NCBI RefSeq assembly: GCF_030680395.1
Contig: NZ_JAUXVR010000041.1
Location: forward strand, 1-64,000
Direction of reading: 5' to 3'
Source: Methylobacter sp.
Lineage (GTDB): Bacteria > Pseudomonadota > Gammaproteobacteria > Methylococcales > Methylomonadaceae
DNA: 64,000 nt
Positions 21,812 through 31,998 of the stretch are shown here, in pieces (position 1 is the stretch's first letter; each line of letters opens with the position of its first letter). The notes beneath the pieces were generated by a model. That model saw nothing but the letters and a program-made list of their open reading frames with translations, had not been told where the DNA came from and did not search any database. A program made the translations under genes and the position numbers.

Positions 21812-24463
21812 TTACTTGTTATTTTGAACCTTTAACGCCAATTTACTCAGCGCAGGAAGAATAATAAACGTACAAACCATAATCCAGAATATACCTATGG
21901 TAATAATCAGCCCCATGCTGGCAATGCCCTGATGCGTCGAGAATGCCAATCCGGCAAAGCTGGAGGCGGTGGTCAATGCGCCGTAAAACATGGCTCTGGC
22001 GGTGCTGGATTGATAGATATTCTGCTCTTCGGAAAGCGAATGGTGCAGCTTTTCAACCATGTGGATGCCGTTATCAACGCCGAGTCCGAGCAACAGCGGC
22101 AAAGCGATGATGTTGGCAAAATTAATGGGCGTGTTGGTGATAACCGCACTCGCCATAGTAAACAATCCGGCCAATATCAGCGGTGTCATGACCAGCGCGG
22201 TATCGAAAATATTGCGCCTGATAGCAAACAGCAGCAATGCGATAGTGATCAGGGCGATCATAATGGCTTGCTGAAAAGCGGATATGACTTCTTTCATAGA
22301 TTCCCAGTACATGATCGGCAAATCGGTTGTTTCTGGCGCAACGGACTGTACCTCGGTAATAAATTCCTCCAGGCTGGCCAGGTCGTTCAGGTCTTTTTTA
22401 GGAAATATCTGGATGCGGTAGGAACCGTTCTTGCTCAGCCATTTGTCCTTGATGTCGGCAGGCAGGTCGGCCAGAGTAACTTCTCTGGCATTGAAGCTGG
22501 CGGATAATTCGTTCATGATGCTCGGTAATGTGCCGAGTAACGTCGTCTGGATCTTTTCAATAAACATGCGCCGACCGGGCTCTTGCCGCGTATCAAGCTC
22601 GATCAAAATATCCTGTAATTCTTTTTTAAAATTTGTTAACGCGGTACGCTCATGGGCATCGGTTTTTTGAGGCAGGATAGTGTCGATAGTTTTTATCAAC
22701 CGATCAATGCCGGGAACCGGGTCGGTATCGGGTTGTAACGCCGGGAAATTCTCGATCTGCGCGCCAAGCATCAGCCCTGTTTCTTCAATCAAAGCCAGTT
22801 TTTCGCCCTGGTCGGTAGGCTGAAAATCAAAAAGACTGACGGTTTTATCAACCGAAGCTAACCCCGAAAGCTTTTGCTCCAAGGCTTTGGCGCTGTTTTC
22901 ATCCTTGGCCAGGACGGTCAAGGTCATCGGCGTGGTTTCCTTGTCTTTCATCAAATTTTTAAACGCAATAACCGATTCGGTATTAGGGTCGCGAAGATTG
23001 ATCGGATTGAAATCGGTCTTCACGTTAAAAGTCAGCACAATGGAGACAACTGCGAGAATAAAGGTTGCTACGGCAATCGGTTTGGCGTAATGGAGCGGCA
23101 AGAATGCCAGTTTTTCCGACAATTTCGTAAGTCCATTATGACTTTCCCCGGTCTGGAACTTTGATGGAACCGGAATAATCCTTAACAACGCCGGTAAGGC
23201 GATCAGTGTAATCAACAGACAGATAAACAGACTGGTGCCTGCCAGCAGACCGAGCTCGGATACACCTTTGTAATCGGTCGGGATAAACGCATAAAGCCCA
23301 ATGGATGTGGTGCCGGCGCACAATAATAACGAGGGCGCTGTGCTTGTCAATGTATTGCGTAGCGCCAGATCTTTATGAATATGATGGGTCAGATTATCCC
23401 GGTAACGTAAACAAAAATGGATCGCATATTCCACGCCCAAACCGATATTGGATACCGCAAAAGCCACTGAAATCAGATTTAATTCTTTTACGGAAAAAGC
23501 CGCGAACGCCCCGCAAAAAAGCATCCCCAAGGCCAGCGTCATCAATGTCGCTACCGTCAGCAATATGGAGCGGTAGGCAATTAATAAAATAAACAACACC
23601 AGCACAATGGAAAAAATACTGGCGGTAAAAGTGCCGGTGCTCATGCCTGATAGTTCGTCATCTTCAAGACCGACTTCGCCGGTGACCCAAACTTTAACCG
23701 CAGGCAGATTGGGATCCTGAACTTCGGCAACAGCTTTGCGGATAGACTCAATCGCATTTTCCGCCGGACGGATTTGCGAGAAATCAAACTTGGGCGAGAC
23801 AATAATAAAACTGTTGCGCTCATGCATTTTCTTATCGCTAATCAACGACTCCCAGGACAGCAAAGTGTTTTCGCCATTGAGCGTTTTATGCAAGGCCGAC
23901 GCAACCTTGTCAATCAGCGAGGTCAGATCGATAGGCACAATCTGAGTCTTGTCTTCGGACGCCAGCGCATCTTCAAAAATTGAAAAAAAGCCGGTGAGAT
24001 TAGGTTGCTGGGCAATTCTGCCGATAAACGGCTGGGCCAGCGACAGGTTGTTTGATAAGGTCTGCAACTCGTCGGTATCAAGGTAAAGCAGGCCGTTCTG
24101 ACGGAAAAATTCGTTATCATTGGGAATATAGGCCGAATTAAAATGATCTTTGTCGGCGGTTATCAGGCGCAGCAATCTTTTAGCGGCCGATTTAGTCAGT
24201 TCCGGCGAGTCCGATTCAACCACCAGCAACAGCGTGTGCAAGTCCTGAGAAAAGGCTTTTTCATAATTGCGGCGGTTTTGCTGAAAAGGCGCATCGGGCG
24301 CTACCAGTTCGGCGGTGTCGGTATTGATGCTTAAGTGCTCGACTGTGTATTGCAAGGCAAAAACGCTGAGTAGAACCACTATTGACAACACCACAAGCGG
24401 CTTGCCTAGAGTGAAGTTTCCCCAACGTAAAAAAAAAGTATAACTACGGGTTTTTAACGACAT
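21812..24463 (-). CDS. hpnN: MMPL/RND-family transporter, HpnN-like
   Basis: 883-residue inner-membrane protein with the RND/MMPL two-fold layout: a first helix (about 22-43), a large periplasmic loop (about 45-265), five helices, a second long helix-loop repeat (about 465-710), and five C-terminal helices. Signature stretches include VAFAVSNIGLGVEYAIHF and LPLLLGLGVDNGIHM, the membrane positions where RND proteins carry proton-relay acids. In the HpnN subfamily it moves hopanoids to the outer membrane. No other hopanoid gene is nearby, so the subfamily call is less firm than the fold. The apbE gene ends 17 bp upstream, in the same direction, and the two may be co-transcribed. Confidence 0.75.
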   Translation of the reverse strand: MSLKTRSYTFFLRWGNFTLGKPLVVLSIVVLLSVFALQYTVEHLSINTDTAELVAPDAPFQQNRRNYEKAFSQDLHTLLLVVESDSPELTKSAAKRLLRLITADKDHFNSAYIPNDNEFFRQNGLLYLDTDELQTLSNNLSLAQPFIGRIAQQPNLTGFFSIFEDALASEDKTQIVPIDLTSLIDKVASALHKTLNGENTLLSWESLISDKKMHERNSFIIVSPKFDFSQIRPAENAIESIRKAVAEVQDPNLPAVKVWVTGEVGLEDDELSGMSTGTFTASIFSIVLVLFILLIAYRSILLTVATLMTLALGMLFCGAFAAFSVKELNLISVAFAVSNIGLGVEYAIHFCLRYRDNLTHHIHKDLALRNTLTSTAPSLLLCAGTTSIGLYAFIPTDYKGVSELGLLAGTSLFICLLITLIALPALLRIIPVPSKFQTGESHNGLTKLSEKLAFLPLHYAKPIAVATFILAVVSIVLTFNVKTDFNPINLRDPNTESVIAFKNLMKDKETTPMTLTVLAKDENSAKALEQKLSGLASVDKTVSLFDFQPTDQGEKLALIEETGLMLGAQIENFPALQPDTDPVPGIDRLIKTIDTILPQKTDAHERTALTNFKKELQDILIELDTRQEPGRRMFIEKIQTTLLGTLPSIMNELSASFNAREVTLADLPADIKDKWLSKNGSYRIQIFPKKDLNDLASLEEFITEVQSVAPETTDLPIMYWESMKEVISAFQQAIMIALITIALLLFAIRRNIFDTALVMTPLILAGLFTMASAVITNTPINFANIIALPLLLGLGVDNGIHMVEKLHHSLSEEQNIYQSSTARAMFYGALTTASSFAGLAFSTHQGIASMGLIITIGIFWIMVCTFIILPALSKLALKVQNNK

Positions 24464-24480
24464 AACTTAGGACTCAGGCA

Positions 24481-25575
24481 TCAATGTATGGTGAGAGTGG
24501 TCAACGTGTTCAGCGCATCACTTCGGGATTCGATCAGTTCAGCACCTTGCAGTTCAATGAACAGTGCGGGGATTTTTGCAGCATTTGCCGCTGTCATGCC
24601 GTCTTTTTGGCCCAGACACAGCAGCGCAGTAGACCAGGCATCGGCAATTGACGGATCACCAAGCAAAACGGTGACGGAAACCAGGTTATGAATAACCGGC
24701 CTCCCGTTACGGGCATCAAGGATGTGGCTATAACGCTGGCCATGGTCATCGAAATAATGCCGGTAAGTGCCGGAAGTCATCACTGCCATCGGCGCATCCT
24801 TGGGCATGGTAACAATTTTATGCATTGTGCGTTCTTCGGGTAACGGCCTTTCCACGGCAATGCGCCAAGGCTGAAGGCCCGGTTTATAGCCGTTGGTTTT
24901 CAGTTCGCCGCCGATCTCGACCAGATAATGGGTTATGCCTTTTTGGGTCAGCACCTTGCCGATCCGTTCCACGCTATAGCCTTGAGCAATGGAGGATAAA
25001 TCGACTTTCAGATCGGCCTGTTTTTTACGCAGATGCGTTTCATCCACGACTTCCAGTTTTTCCATGCCGATTTTTTTCAGTGTATTCAGAAGGGTCGAAT
25101 CAGTAGGAATCGTCGGGGTATCGCCGCGAAAGCCCCATAAATCGAACAACGGTTTGATGGTTAAATCGTAACAACCCTGGCTGGCCCGATTTACGATTTG
25201 TGCGATTTTAACCAGGGATACTATTTCACCGCCGACTTCCTGGCTGCCGGTGTTCTCGACGCTATTGAAAATTTCTATGGTCGAATCGGTGCGATAATTG
25301 GACAGCAGTTTATCGATGACCGCAAATTCGTTTTCGATACCGGATTTGATATCTTTAGTATCTACAGGGGATTCCGACCAGTAACTGATATGATAGGTCG
25401 TGCCCTGAACCGGGCCTTCAAGCTTTTGAATGGTCGGTTCCGAACAGCCTGTCAGCATGATTAGGGTCATACAGGCGGTGAAACAATGCCGGGGAGTGCT
25501 ACGCGAAAAAACAGATAATGTCGTTTTTATAGTTCTTGGGTTAGTCATCCATGTCTGCCGTTTCTTTGTCATCAC
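24481..25575 (-). CDS. apbE: FAD:protein FMN transferase ApbE (lipoprotein)
   Basis: Periplasmic enzyme that attaches FMN from FAD to threonines of flavoproteins such as the Rnf and Nqr subunits. 364 residues as listed; a later start (for example Met10) is possible because the signal peptide with lipobox LTGC begins around residue 30. Seen: the conserved LSNYRTDSTIEIFN, DLTIKPLFDLWGF, DLSSIAQGYSVERIG, YLVEIGGEL and YSHILDARNGRPV segments. It lies upstream of the HpnN-like gene. Substrate flavoproteins are not encoded in the window. Confidence 0.93.
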   Translation of the reverse strand: MMTKKRQTWMTNPRTIKTTLSVFSRSTPRHCFTACMTLIMLTGCSEPTIQKLEGPVQGTTYHISYWSESPVDTKDIKSGIENEFAVIDKLLSNYRTDSTIEIFNSVENTGSQEVGGEIVSLVKIAQIVNRASQGCYDLTIKPLFDLWGFRGDTPTIPTDSTLLNTLKKIGMEKLEVVDETHLRKKQADLKVDLSSIAQGYSVERIGKVLTQKGITHYLVEIGGELKTNGYKPGLQPWRIAVERPLPEERTMHKIVTMPKDAPMAVMTSGTYRHYFDDHGQRYSHILDARNGRPVIHNLVSVTVLLGDPSIADAWSTALLCLGQKDGMTAANAAKIPALFIELQGAELIESRSDALNTLTTLTIH

Positions 25576-25840
25576 AAGTCATTAATAATAAACTTCATAA
25601 AACGCGCTGTGCATCCGAACAAACGTTGGTTTGAAACGATGATTCACTGCGCCATAACTGCGCTCGTTAAATATCGTATTTAAAGCGCCGTTTATTATAA
25701 TCTGAAAGGCACTAAAGCTTTTTAAAAAATGAGCTATCCCTAACCCGAAACCATGCGTGTAGAGAAGATCCACAAGCCGTTTCAAAATTTATGCAATTTC
25801 ACGTGCCGGATATCGCCCAATGGCAGTTGAGTACCCTTCT

Positions 25841-25954
25841 CGTTCCCATGCGCTGCGCGGGAACGCAATATGGGGACGCGCTGCGTCCTAGCGTTGAGAT
25901 ACCTTGCATTTAGGCGCGTTGCCCGCAACTCGCGGCGCAACGCGTGGGAATGAG
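25841..25954. repeat. REP-like palindrome cluster (GTTCCCA/CGCGGGAAC type)
   Basis: Cluster of imperfect hairpins: CGTTCCCATGCGCTGCGCGG with its complement, a GGACGCGCTGCGTCC palindrome, and a closing CGCGTGGGAATGAG that pairs back to the opening CTCGTTCCCATGCG. It fills most of the 400-bp gap between apbE and the amylosucrase stop. The rest of the gap shows no supported gene. Confidence 0.7.
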
Positions 25955-25979
25955 ACCAATCCCGGTCAAACAAACCACT

Positions 25980-27935
25980 TCATATTTCCGTTAACCAATA
26001 AAACTGATAACCCTGCAAAACAATCCGGCGATCATACTGGGCCGGACTTCTGCCGCTGTATAAATCGACGAACTGGCCGTAAAGATTAATGCCCCGGCCG
26101 CTGATGACATCCAGATCAAGATACTGGGGGTTGGCGTCGAAATTGGCAATCACCAGGACTCTTTCCGATGGCCGCAAATAATTGAAGCGGGTAAAACACA
26201 GTAAGTGCTCATTATCGACGTCAAGTAATTCGCGGTTGTTGAAATCGGCAAATGCAGACGTTTCCTTGCGGATAGCGATCATCTTTTTCAATGCACTGAA
26301 CAGACTGTATTCCACCGTGCCTTGTTTTTTGCGCAATTCGGCTCGTTCCCAATTGATTTTGGGGCGGTGAATCCAGCGGTTGTCACTGTTTTTACTGTCG
26401 TCATCGCGATAACTGTAATCGTTCACGACGCCAAGTGCGTCGCCATTGTAAAGCAGAGGAATGCCGCCGAAAGACAGGATCACACTATGCAGTAACAGGA
26501 TTTTATTGACTGCGGCAGAAATCAGGTCCGGATCGCCGCTTTCTGCTGCGGCTTCCAAACCCGCCAGGGACGCAAGCGAACCGCAAATGCGCGCGTCTCC
26601 GGTTGCATCGTTAAGCATAAACACCATGCCCCTGGCCGGCGAACCTTCGAATTGGCCGCTGAAATAATCGACCAGATACTTCCGGTGTGTGTAGGGCTCG
26701 TAACCTGCCGCCAGGACATCGTTATCATCGAAACCGAAGCCAATGTCATCATGACAACGCACATAATTGAGCCAGGTCGCCCGTTCCAGTTTGTCGGGCA
26801 GATTTTTCAGCCCTTGGTAGAGCAGTTTGGCGTTTTTGGTGGCAATGCCGTCCCACAGCAACGCCATTAACGTGGCGTTGTAAGCGATTTCGCATTCCTT
26901 GGCGATAATGGCGTCTTCGCCAAAATATTTGATGACCTCAACCGGCGCGACGATCGCTTCGGCAATAAACAACACACCGGGAGCGCTCACCTGGCAACAA
27001 TCTTTCATCAACTGAAGAATCAGGTGCGCATTGCGCTCGTTCTGACAAGAGCTGCCGATTTTCTTCCACAGGAAGGCAACAGCGTCAAGGCGCAGCACAT
27101 CAACCCCCTGATTTGCCCAAAACAGAATAATATCGATCATTTCAATAAACACTTCGGGATTGCTGTAGTTCAAATCCCACTGGTAGTTATGAAAAACGGT
27201 CATTACCCATTTTTGCATGTCCGCATTCCAGGTGAAATTACCCGGTGCGCTTTCGGGAAAAATGTCAGGCATGCTTTGTTCGAACATGTCGGGAATTTCC
27301 CGGTTATCGAACATGAAGTAATAATCCTGATAGCGCCGCTCCCCCATGACCGCCTTTTTGGCCCATTCATGCTCGTCCGAGGTATGGTTGAGCACTATGT
27401 CCAAGACTAGCAGAATATCGCGTTTCCTGAATTCCTCGGCAACCCGGCGTAAATCATTCAGGTCGCCGAGCCTGTCGTCGATTTTCCGAAAATCGCTGAT
27501 CGCATAACCGCCGTCGCTTTTGCCGGCGGGACACATCAAAATCGGCATGATATGCACCATGTTAATGCCCAGCTCCTGAAAATAAGGCGTTTTATCGGCC
27601 AAATCGTCCAAATTTTCCGCAAAACCGTTGGTGTAAAGCGCCATGCCGACCCATTTTTGCGACAAGAACCAGTTATGATCCAGTTCGCGCTCGATATCGA
27701 CGCGTTCCAGCTCTGCAGGCCGGTTGATATAGCCTTTAGCCATGGTTTCCACCAAACGCTGCATTTGCGGCTTGAAGTCCTTGCGCTGTCCGTAGAGGTT
27801 AAAAAACAGCGAATAAATCGCATAAAAATTAGCGCCTAGCCGGGTATAAAAATGCCGCAAATCCTGTCGGCTGATTTCCGGTTTTAAATCGTCCAGAATG
27901 GCATTCAACAGCGAGTGGGAAACTTGTTCGTACAT
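25980..27935 (-). CDS. ams: Amylosucrase (GH13)
   Basis: Cytosolic glucan-forming or sucrose-splitting enzyme: it uses sucrose as glucosyl donor, releasing fructose and extending an alpha-1,4-glucan. The start at 27935 (MYEQVSHSLL) follows AGGA by seven bases and gives 651 residues, close to known amylosucrases. GH13 motifs are intact: DIVLNHTSDEHEWA, VDVLRLDAVAF with the nucleophile Asp, FIAEAIV with the acid/base Glu, and YVRCHDDIGF. It is the last gene of the sucrose operon, 180 bp after the fructokinase. Together with sps, spp and fruK it fits the methanotroph sucrose cycle. Confidence 0.92.
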   Translation of the reverse strand: MYEQVSHSLLNAILDDLKPEISRQDLRHFYTRLGANFYAIYSLFFNLYGQRKDFKPQMQRLVETMAKGYINRPAELERVDIERELDHNWFLSQKWVGMALYTNGFAENLDDLADKTPYFQELGINMVHIMPILMCPAGKSDGGYAISDFRKIDDRLGDLNDLRRVAEEFRKRDILLVLDIVLNHTSDEHEWAKKAVMGERRYQDYYFMFDNREIPDMFEQSMPDIFPESAPGNFTWNADMQKWVMTVFHNYQWDLNYSNPEVFIEMIDIILFWANQGVDVLRLDAVAFLWKKIGSSCQNERNAHLILQLMKDCCQVSAPGVLFIAEAIVAPVEVIKYFGEDAIIAKECEIAYNATLMALLWDGIATKNAKLLYQGLKNLPDKLERATWLNYVRCHDDIGFGFDDNDVLAAGYEPYTHRKYLVDYFSGQFEGSPARGMVFMLNDATGDARICGSLASLAGLEAAAESGDPDLISAAVNKILLLHSVILSFGGIPLLYNGDALGVVNDYSYRDDDSKNSDNRWIHRPKINWERAELRKKQGTVEYSLFSALKKMIAIRKETSAFADFNNRELLDVDNEHLLCFTRFNYLRPSERVLVIANFDANPQYLDLDVISGRGINLYGQFVDLYSGRSPAQYDRRIVLQGYQFYWLTEI

Positions 27936-28115
27936 AGCGTTATCCTGATGGTGTAAGTGAGTCCATGTGACTTTTAGGGGAAAAAGCACGAAAAGCACAA
28001 TATAAATCAGTATGCTTTATTACAAAACCATCCATCTTCCGAGGCGGGATGAGGCTTGGTAGCTCTTTGGCTATTTTCGTGCTTTTCGTGTCTTTCGTGG
28101 ACGAAAATCTCTAAA

Positions 28116-29000
28116 TCACTCGCCCCATTGTTCGCTGAACGCACGATAAAACGCCCTATCGGCGACGGTTGCGCCGCGTCTGCCGACCAATGCGCAGGCA
28201 AACGTTTGTGCCCGTTCCAGGGTCGTTTTTAAAGGCCATTGCCGGCTTAAGCCCATTAGCAACAGCGCGGCGAAAGCGTCGCCCGCGCCCACCGTATCAA
28301 CCACAGCGGTGCTTTCCGGTGGCTGCACGGTTACAAAGTGCTGTCTGTCGTAAGCGACAGCGCCTTGTTCGCCGCGTGTTACCACCAGCGTTTCCAAATC
28401 GAACTTAACGCAAAATGCCTGCATGGCTGTTTCCAGTTCGGATGCTTCGGGGCATAACGCAGCCAGTTCGGCTTCATTGAGCTTGACCCAATCTGCATCA
28501 TGAAGTAACGACAGCAGCGTTTCCAGATCCCACCAGGGCGGCCGCAAATTGACATCGACAAAAACTTTGCCTTGATGTCGGGCTTTGGCGGCTTGCAGCG
28601 CCGTGCGCGAAACCGGGTTCCTGATTGCCAATGAGCCGTGATACAAAATGCCCTGCGTCTGTTGTTCCTCAAGCAATTTGCTGTCGATAAAATCGTAGGC
28701 GCAATCGGCGACGATTTCATAATGCGGTTCGCCGTCCCGGATGAGTACCCGGACGCTGCCGGTAGGGTGTTCGTTGTCGGTTTGCACCGCTTCACGGCTC
28801 ATGTCCCAGTCATCCATTAACGCAGTAATTTCGTATCCGGACGGATCGTTGCCGATCCGGCTGATGAAACGGGGCGATTGTCCGAACGCCTGTAAATGCC
28901 AGGCGACGTTAAACGGCGCGCCGCCCAGCACGCGGCTGCCATCGGGAAAATGATCGAACAGCACTTCGCCGAAAATATGAAAAAGGGGATTATTGTTCAT
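28116..29000 (-). CDS. fruK: Fructokinase (PfkB family)
   Basis: ATP-dependent ribokinase-family sugar kinase that phosphorylates fructose, which would recycle the fructose set free by amylosucrase. The start at 29000 (MNNNPLFHIFGEVLFD) overlaps the spp stop by 11 bp; the longer frame from 29054 lacks similarity in its extra residues. Seen: the N-terminal GGAPFNVAWHL substrate region and the C-terminal VDTVGAGDAFAALLL with the catalytic Asp. The name fruK follows usage in methanotrophs and is not meant as 1-phosphofructokinase. A spacer containing GTGCTTTTCGTG-type repeats separates it from ams. Confidence 0.9.
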   Translation of the reverse strand: MNNNPLFHIFGEVLFDHFPDGSRVLGGAPFNVAWHLQAFGQSPRFISRIGNDPSGYEITALMDDWDMSREAVQTDNEHPTGSVRVLIRDGEPHYEIVADCAYDFIDSKLLEEQQTQGILYHGSLAIRNPVSRTALQAAKARHQGKVFVDVNLRPPWWDLETLLSLLHDADWVKLNEAELAALCPEASELETAMQAFCVKFDLETLVVTRGEQGAVAYDRQHFVTVQPPESTAVVDTVGAGDAFAALLLMGLSRQWPLKTTLERAQTFACALVGRRGATVADRAFYRAFSEQWGE

Positions 29001-29844
29001 GGTTTTGTTCCATCCAAACCTGTGTGTCGGGGTGATAATGAGCGACGCCCTCAAGAATCCCGGCGCTGTAATTGCCGTTCATGCCTAAAAAACTGCCTTG
29101 CGCCACATAAAATGCCGCTATCGTTCCCTGTTGTCGCGCTTGAGTTCTGGCTTGCTCGACAACATCAAGGTCGGCGTTGGCAACCAGTACGGACTGAATC
29201 GCACTGGCGAGCACCGGCAAATCGTTACCGCTGTCACCGGCGAAAACCGTGTTGGCATAATCGAAGCCCTGATGCTGCATTAAAAATTCCACGGCATGAA
29301 GTTTCGTGGCGTGGGCGGGTAATACATCCAACAGGCCCGTCGATGTCGCTTCATCGACACTGTAGATTAAGCCGGCCGCTACCTGCAGGGCTTCAAGCCG
29401 CCGCAGCATTTCTTGTTGCAGCGCGTCGACATCCGTTAACAAGGGCAGATAATAGCTGAGCTTATAGCGGTTTTGCTTGGCTTCTTCCTGTAGGCGCAAA
29501 GACGATAAATCGGCAAACAAGGGCCGTAAATCATGTGCCGTCAACCCCCGCCAATCGGCGGCGATGTTCTGCTCCCATTCAGACCAATGCCGCCATTCCC
29601 CGGTACGCACCTGGTAAATAGTCGTGCCGACATCGCCGACGACCCAATCGGGCAGCGGCAGCCGGTATTCCCGGATAGCCTCTTCAACCAACTCGCGGTG
29701 CCGACCGCTGACATAAGCCAGGGTCACCTCCGGGCGCGAAACCAGTAGGCTAAAAGCCGCCCGCGCACCGGGCGATTCGGGTTGTCTGCCGTTCGGCAGC
29801 AGGGTGCGGTCGAGATCGGTACAAATCAGAATGCGCTTGATCAT
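28990..29844 (-). CDS. spp: Sucrose-phosphate phosphatase (HAD superfamily)
   Basis: Hydrolyses sucrose-6-phosphate to sucrose. 284 residues with the HAD motif I intact (CTDLDRTLLP, nucleophile and acid Asp), and motif IV as FAGDSGNDLPVL. It belongs to the HAD-IIB/S6PP group. It lies 15 bp after sps and overlaps the fructokinase start. The mannosylglycerate-phosphate phosphatases are the nearest alternative; the sps neighbour decides for sucrose. Confidence 0.92.
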   Translation of the reverse strand: MIKRILICTDLDRTLLPNGRQPESPGARAAFSLLVSRPEVTLAYVSGRHRELVEEAIREYRLPLPDWVVGDVGTTIYQVRTGEWRHWSEWEQNIAADWRGLTAHDLRPLFADLSSLRLQEEAKQNRYKLSYYLPLLTDVDALQQEMLRRLEALQVAAGLIYSVDEATSTGLLDVLPAHATKLHAVEFLMQHQGFDYANTVFAGDSGNDLPVLASAIQSVLVANADLDVVEQARTQARQQGTIAAFYVAQGSFLGMNGNYSAGILEGVAHYHPDTQVWMEQNHEQ

Positions 29845-29859
29845 GGACTGTGTACTGTA

Positions 29860-31998
29860 TTAGCGATTGAAAAAGTTGTAATGTTCGATAGCCTCCAATA
29901 TGCCCCAGGCATGCGAGGCCTCGGCGAAATAGACGTACTCGGTATCGCCAAGAATAGACAATTCCTCGCAATGGCGATTGGCAATTACGACGCCAAGCGT
30001 GTTACCGCGCAACATATCTTCATCGCCACCGGAACCGCCGGTAGCCAGAATACGCTCTAGCGGAATATGCCATTGCTGGGCAATATAGCGTAACGCCTGT
30101 CCTTTGGAGGCTCTGGCCGGGACAAAATCCAAAAACTGTCCGAACGAGAGCGTCGGATTGGCCGACAATTCCTGTTGCCGCAGTAGACTGAGGATTTCTA
30201 CCATCGGCGGCGCGGTATTGCTGTCGTAATGATATGACAGTTTAAACCGGCTCTGTTCATTTTTAGCTTGCGGGGTCAGACCGGGCAACCCGCCGATCAC
30301 GCGTCGCAATACCTGCGGTGTCCACAAATGATCGATATGGTACGCCCAAGCGATATCGGCGATCAGTTGCGGGGCATAATAGATTTCAGTGCCGAGGCTG
30401 GTAATTAAAATATCCGGCATCGGGATACGGTACTTTTTTAAAACCGCCAGTGCCGAATCCAGTCGCCGTCCGGTAGCGATGCCAAATAGAAGTTCCTTAC
30501 GTTTTTCGCGGATAAGTTTTACAAATTGCGCCAAGCCTTCGACATCGCCCAACAGGGTATTATCGATAGTGGTGAAAATGGCTTGCTTCCGGTAGCGGCC
30601 GGTTTTAGCGAGCGGCGGAGTTTTAGGGAGCCGCTCCCCTTGCTGCGACAGCATCTGAATTTTTCGCAGATAGGCTTGTGCGTGGGCATCCCAGGAATAA
30701 TACCGGGCGACGTTTTGTAAGCCGTTTGCAGAAAACTCCCGCCAAATTTTCGGATTTTCGATAATGGTCAACAACGCCTCGGCAATCGCCGACTTATCCA
30801 AGGGGTCAACCAACAAGCCGTTACAGCAATTGCCAATGATATCCACCGGACCGCCGTTTTCGGTGGCGACCAGCGGCAAACCGCTGGCGGCCGCTTCCAG
30901 CAGAGTCAAACCGAACGGCTCGGTTAAGGCAGGATTGATGAAAACACCTCCGGACGCCGCCGCAAGACGATAAATATCGGCGACGTCGTCAGCCGTGTGG
31001 TGCTTCGGCAAGGCGACCCGGCCGTATAGATCGTAATAATCGGCAACCAGCAACAACTCCGTCAAAACCCCTTGCGAACCCTCGCTCAATTCCCTGATAT
31101 CGTCACGATTGCCGGCAACGATCACCAGATTAGCCAATTGCTGCAAACGTGGCGATTCCCCGTAAGCTTCCAAAAGCCCAACGATATTTTTGCGTTCGTC
31201 GGGCCGGGATAGCGCCAATATCATCGGTTTATCCGGCTCATGCAGCGACATTTTAAGGTTTTTTGCAAAGGCGATATCTTCGCCGGCAGAAGCGGGCGGA
31301 TGAAACATGTCGAGATCGGTTCCCGGCGGAATGACCGTCATCTTGTCCGGCGTGTAGAAATCATAGAGTTCGTATTGCTCTTCGATTTCATTGCGGGTGC
31401 TGGTAATCACCAAATCGGCGTTGGTCAGCGTATCCTCTTCGGCGTCGATGCGGCGTGACATATGATAACGCTGCTCGATAGCCTCCATCGGCAAGCCCAT
31501 AGCGAGCAGCCTGCGACATTTGTCGCGTCCCAGAGAATGGCCGGTATGAATCAACGGCAAACCGGTCCAATGCGCAAGGCGCACGCCTACATAGCCGGCG
31601 TCGGCATAATGGCTGTGCAGAATATCCGGCCAGCGCGGCTGACGGTGCAGCCAGGTCAGCAAATTATCGGCAAAACTATCCAGATGGTCCCATAGCTCTT
31701 CTTTATGGATATACGCGTCGGGACCCGCTTCAATGCGGACTATTTGTGCATTTTCCGACAGCGGTTCGATGAGTTCGGCGTAATCGGGGCCGACTTCGCT
31801 GTCGATGATCCTCCGCGTTACCAAATCCACACGCCCGACATTCGGCTGTTTTGCCAGCGCTTTAGCCAGCTCAACGACATATTTGGTTTGGCCGCCAGTA
31901 TCGGCGTCGCGTCCCAATTCCAGATCGCGACCTCTAATTAAGCCGTGGACGCTGATTAACAGGATATACAGTGGCTCAGTAGTAGTGTTTTCAGTCAT
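29860..31998 (-). CDS. sps: Sucrose-phosphate synthase
   Basis: Glycosyltransferase forming sucrose-6-phosphate from UDP- or ADP-glucose and fructose-6-phosphate. The start at 31998 (MTENTTTEPLYILLIS) gives 712 residues. The N-terminal GT4 domain (about 1-460) shows HGLIRGRDLELGRDADTGGQ, HSHYADAGYV, SRPDERKNI and EPFGLTLLEAAASGLPLVAT. The C-terminal HAD-like domain (about 465-712) has lost the motif I nucleophile: FTTIDNT where spp has TDLDRT. This is known for SPS proteins, which rely on a separate phosphatase. It is the first gene of the operon. Sucrose would serve as compatible solute or carbon store. Confidence 0.93.
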   Translation of the reverse strand: MTENTTTEPLYILLISVHGLIRGRDLELGRDADTGGQTKYVVELAKALAKQPNVGRVDLVTRRIIDSEVGPDYAELIEPLSENAQIVRIEAGPDAYIHKEELWDHLDSFADNLLTWLHRQPRWPDILHSHYADAGYVGVRLAHWTGLPLIHTGHSLGRDKCRRLLAMGLPMEAIEQRYHMSRRIDAEEDTLTNADLVITSTRNEIEEQYELYDFYTPDKMTVIPPGTDLDMFHPPASAGEDIAFAKNLKMSLHEPDKPMILALSRPDERKNIVGLLEAYGESPRLQQLANLVIVAGNRDDIRELSEGSQGVLTELLLVADYYDLYGRVALPKHHTADDVADIYRLAAASGGVFINPALTEPFGLTLLEAAASGLPLVATENGGPVDIIGNCCNGLLVDPLDKSAIAEALLTIIENPKIWREFSANGLQNVARYYSWDAHAQAYLRKIQMLSQQGERLPKTPPLAKTGRYRKQAIFTTIDNTLLGDVEGLAQFVKLIREKRKELLFGIATGRRLDSALAVLKKYRIPMPDILITSLGTEIYYAPQLIADIAWAYHIDHLWTPQVLRRVIGGLPGLTPQAKNEQSRFKLSYHYDSNTAPPMVEILSLLRQQELSANPTLSFGQFLDFVPARASKGQALRYIAQQWHIPLERILATGGSGGDEDMLRGNTLGVVIANRHCEELSILGDTEYVYFAEASHAWGILEAIEHYNFFNR

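Noticed and set aside
25582-25785. 67-codon minus-strand frame upstream of apbE
   Set aside because: No ribosome-binding site or recognisable family, composition not clearly coding, and it borders a repeat cluster.
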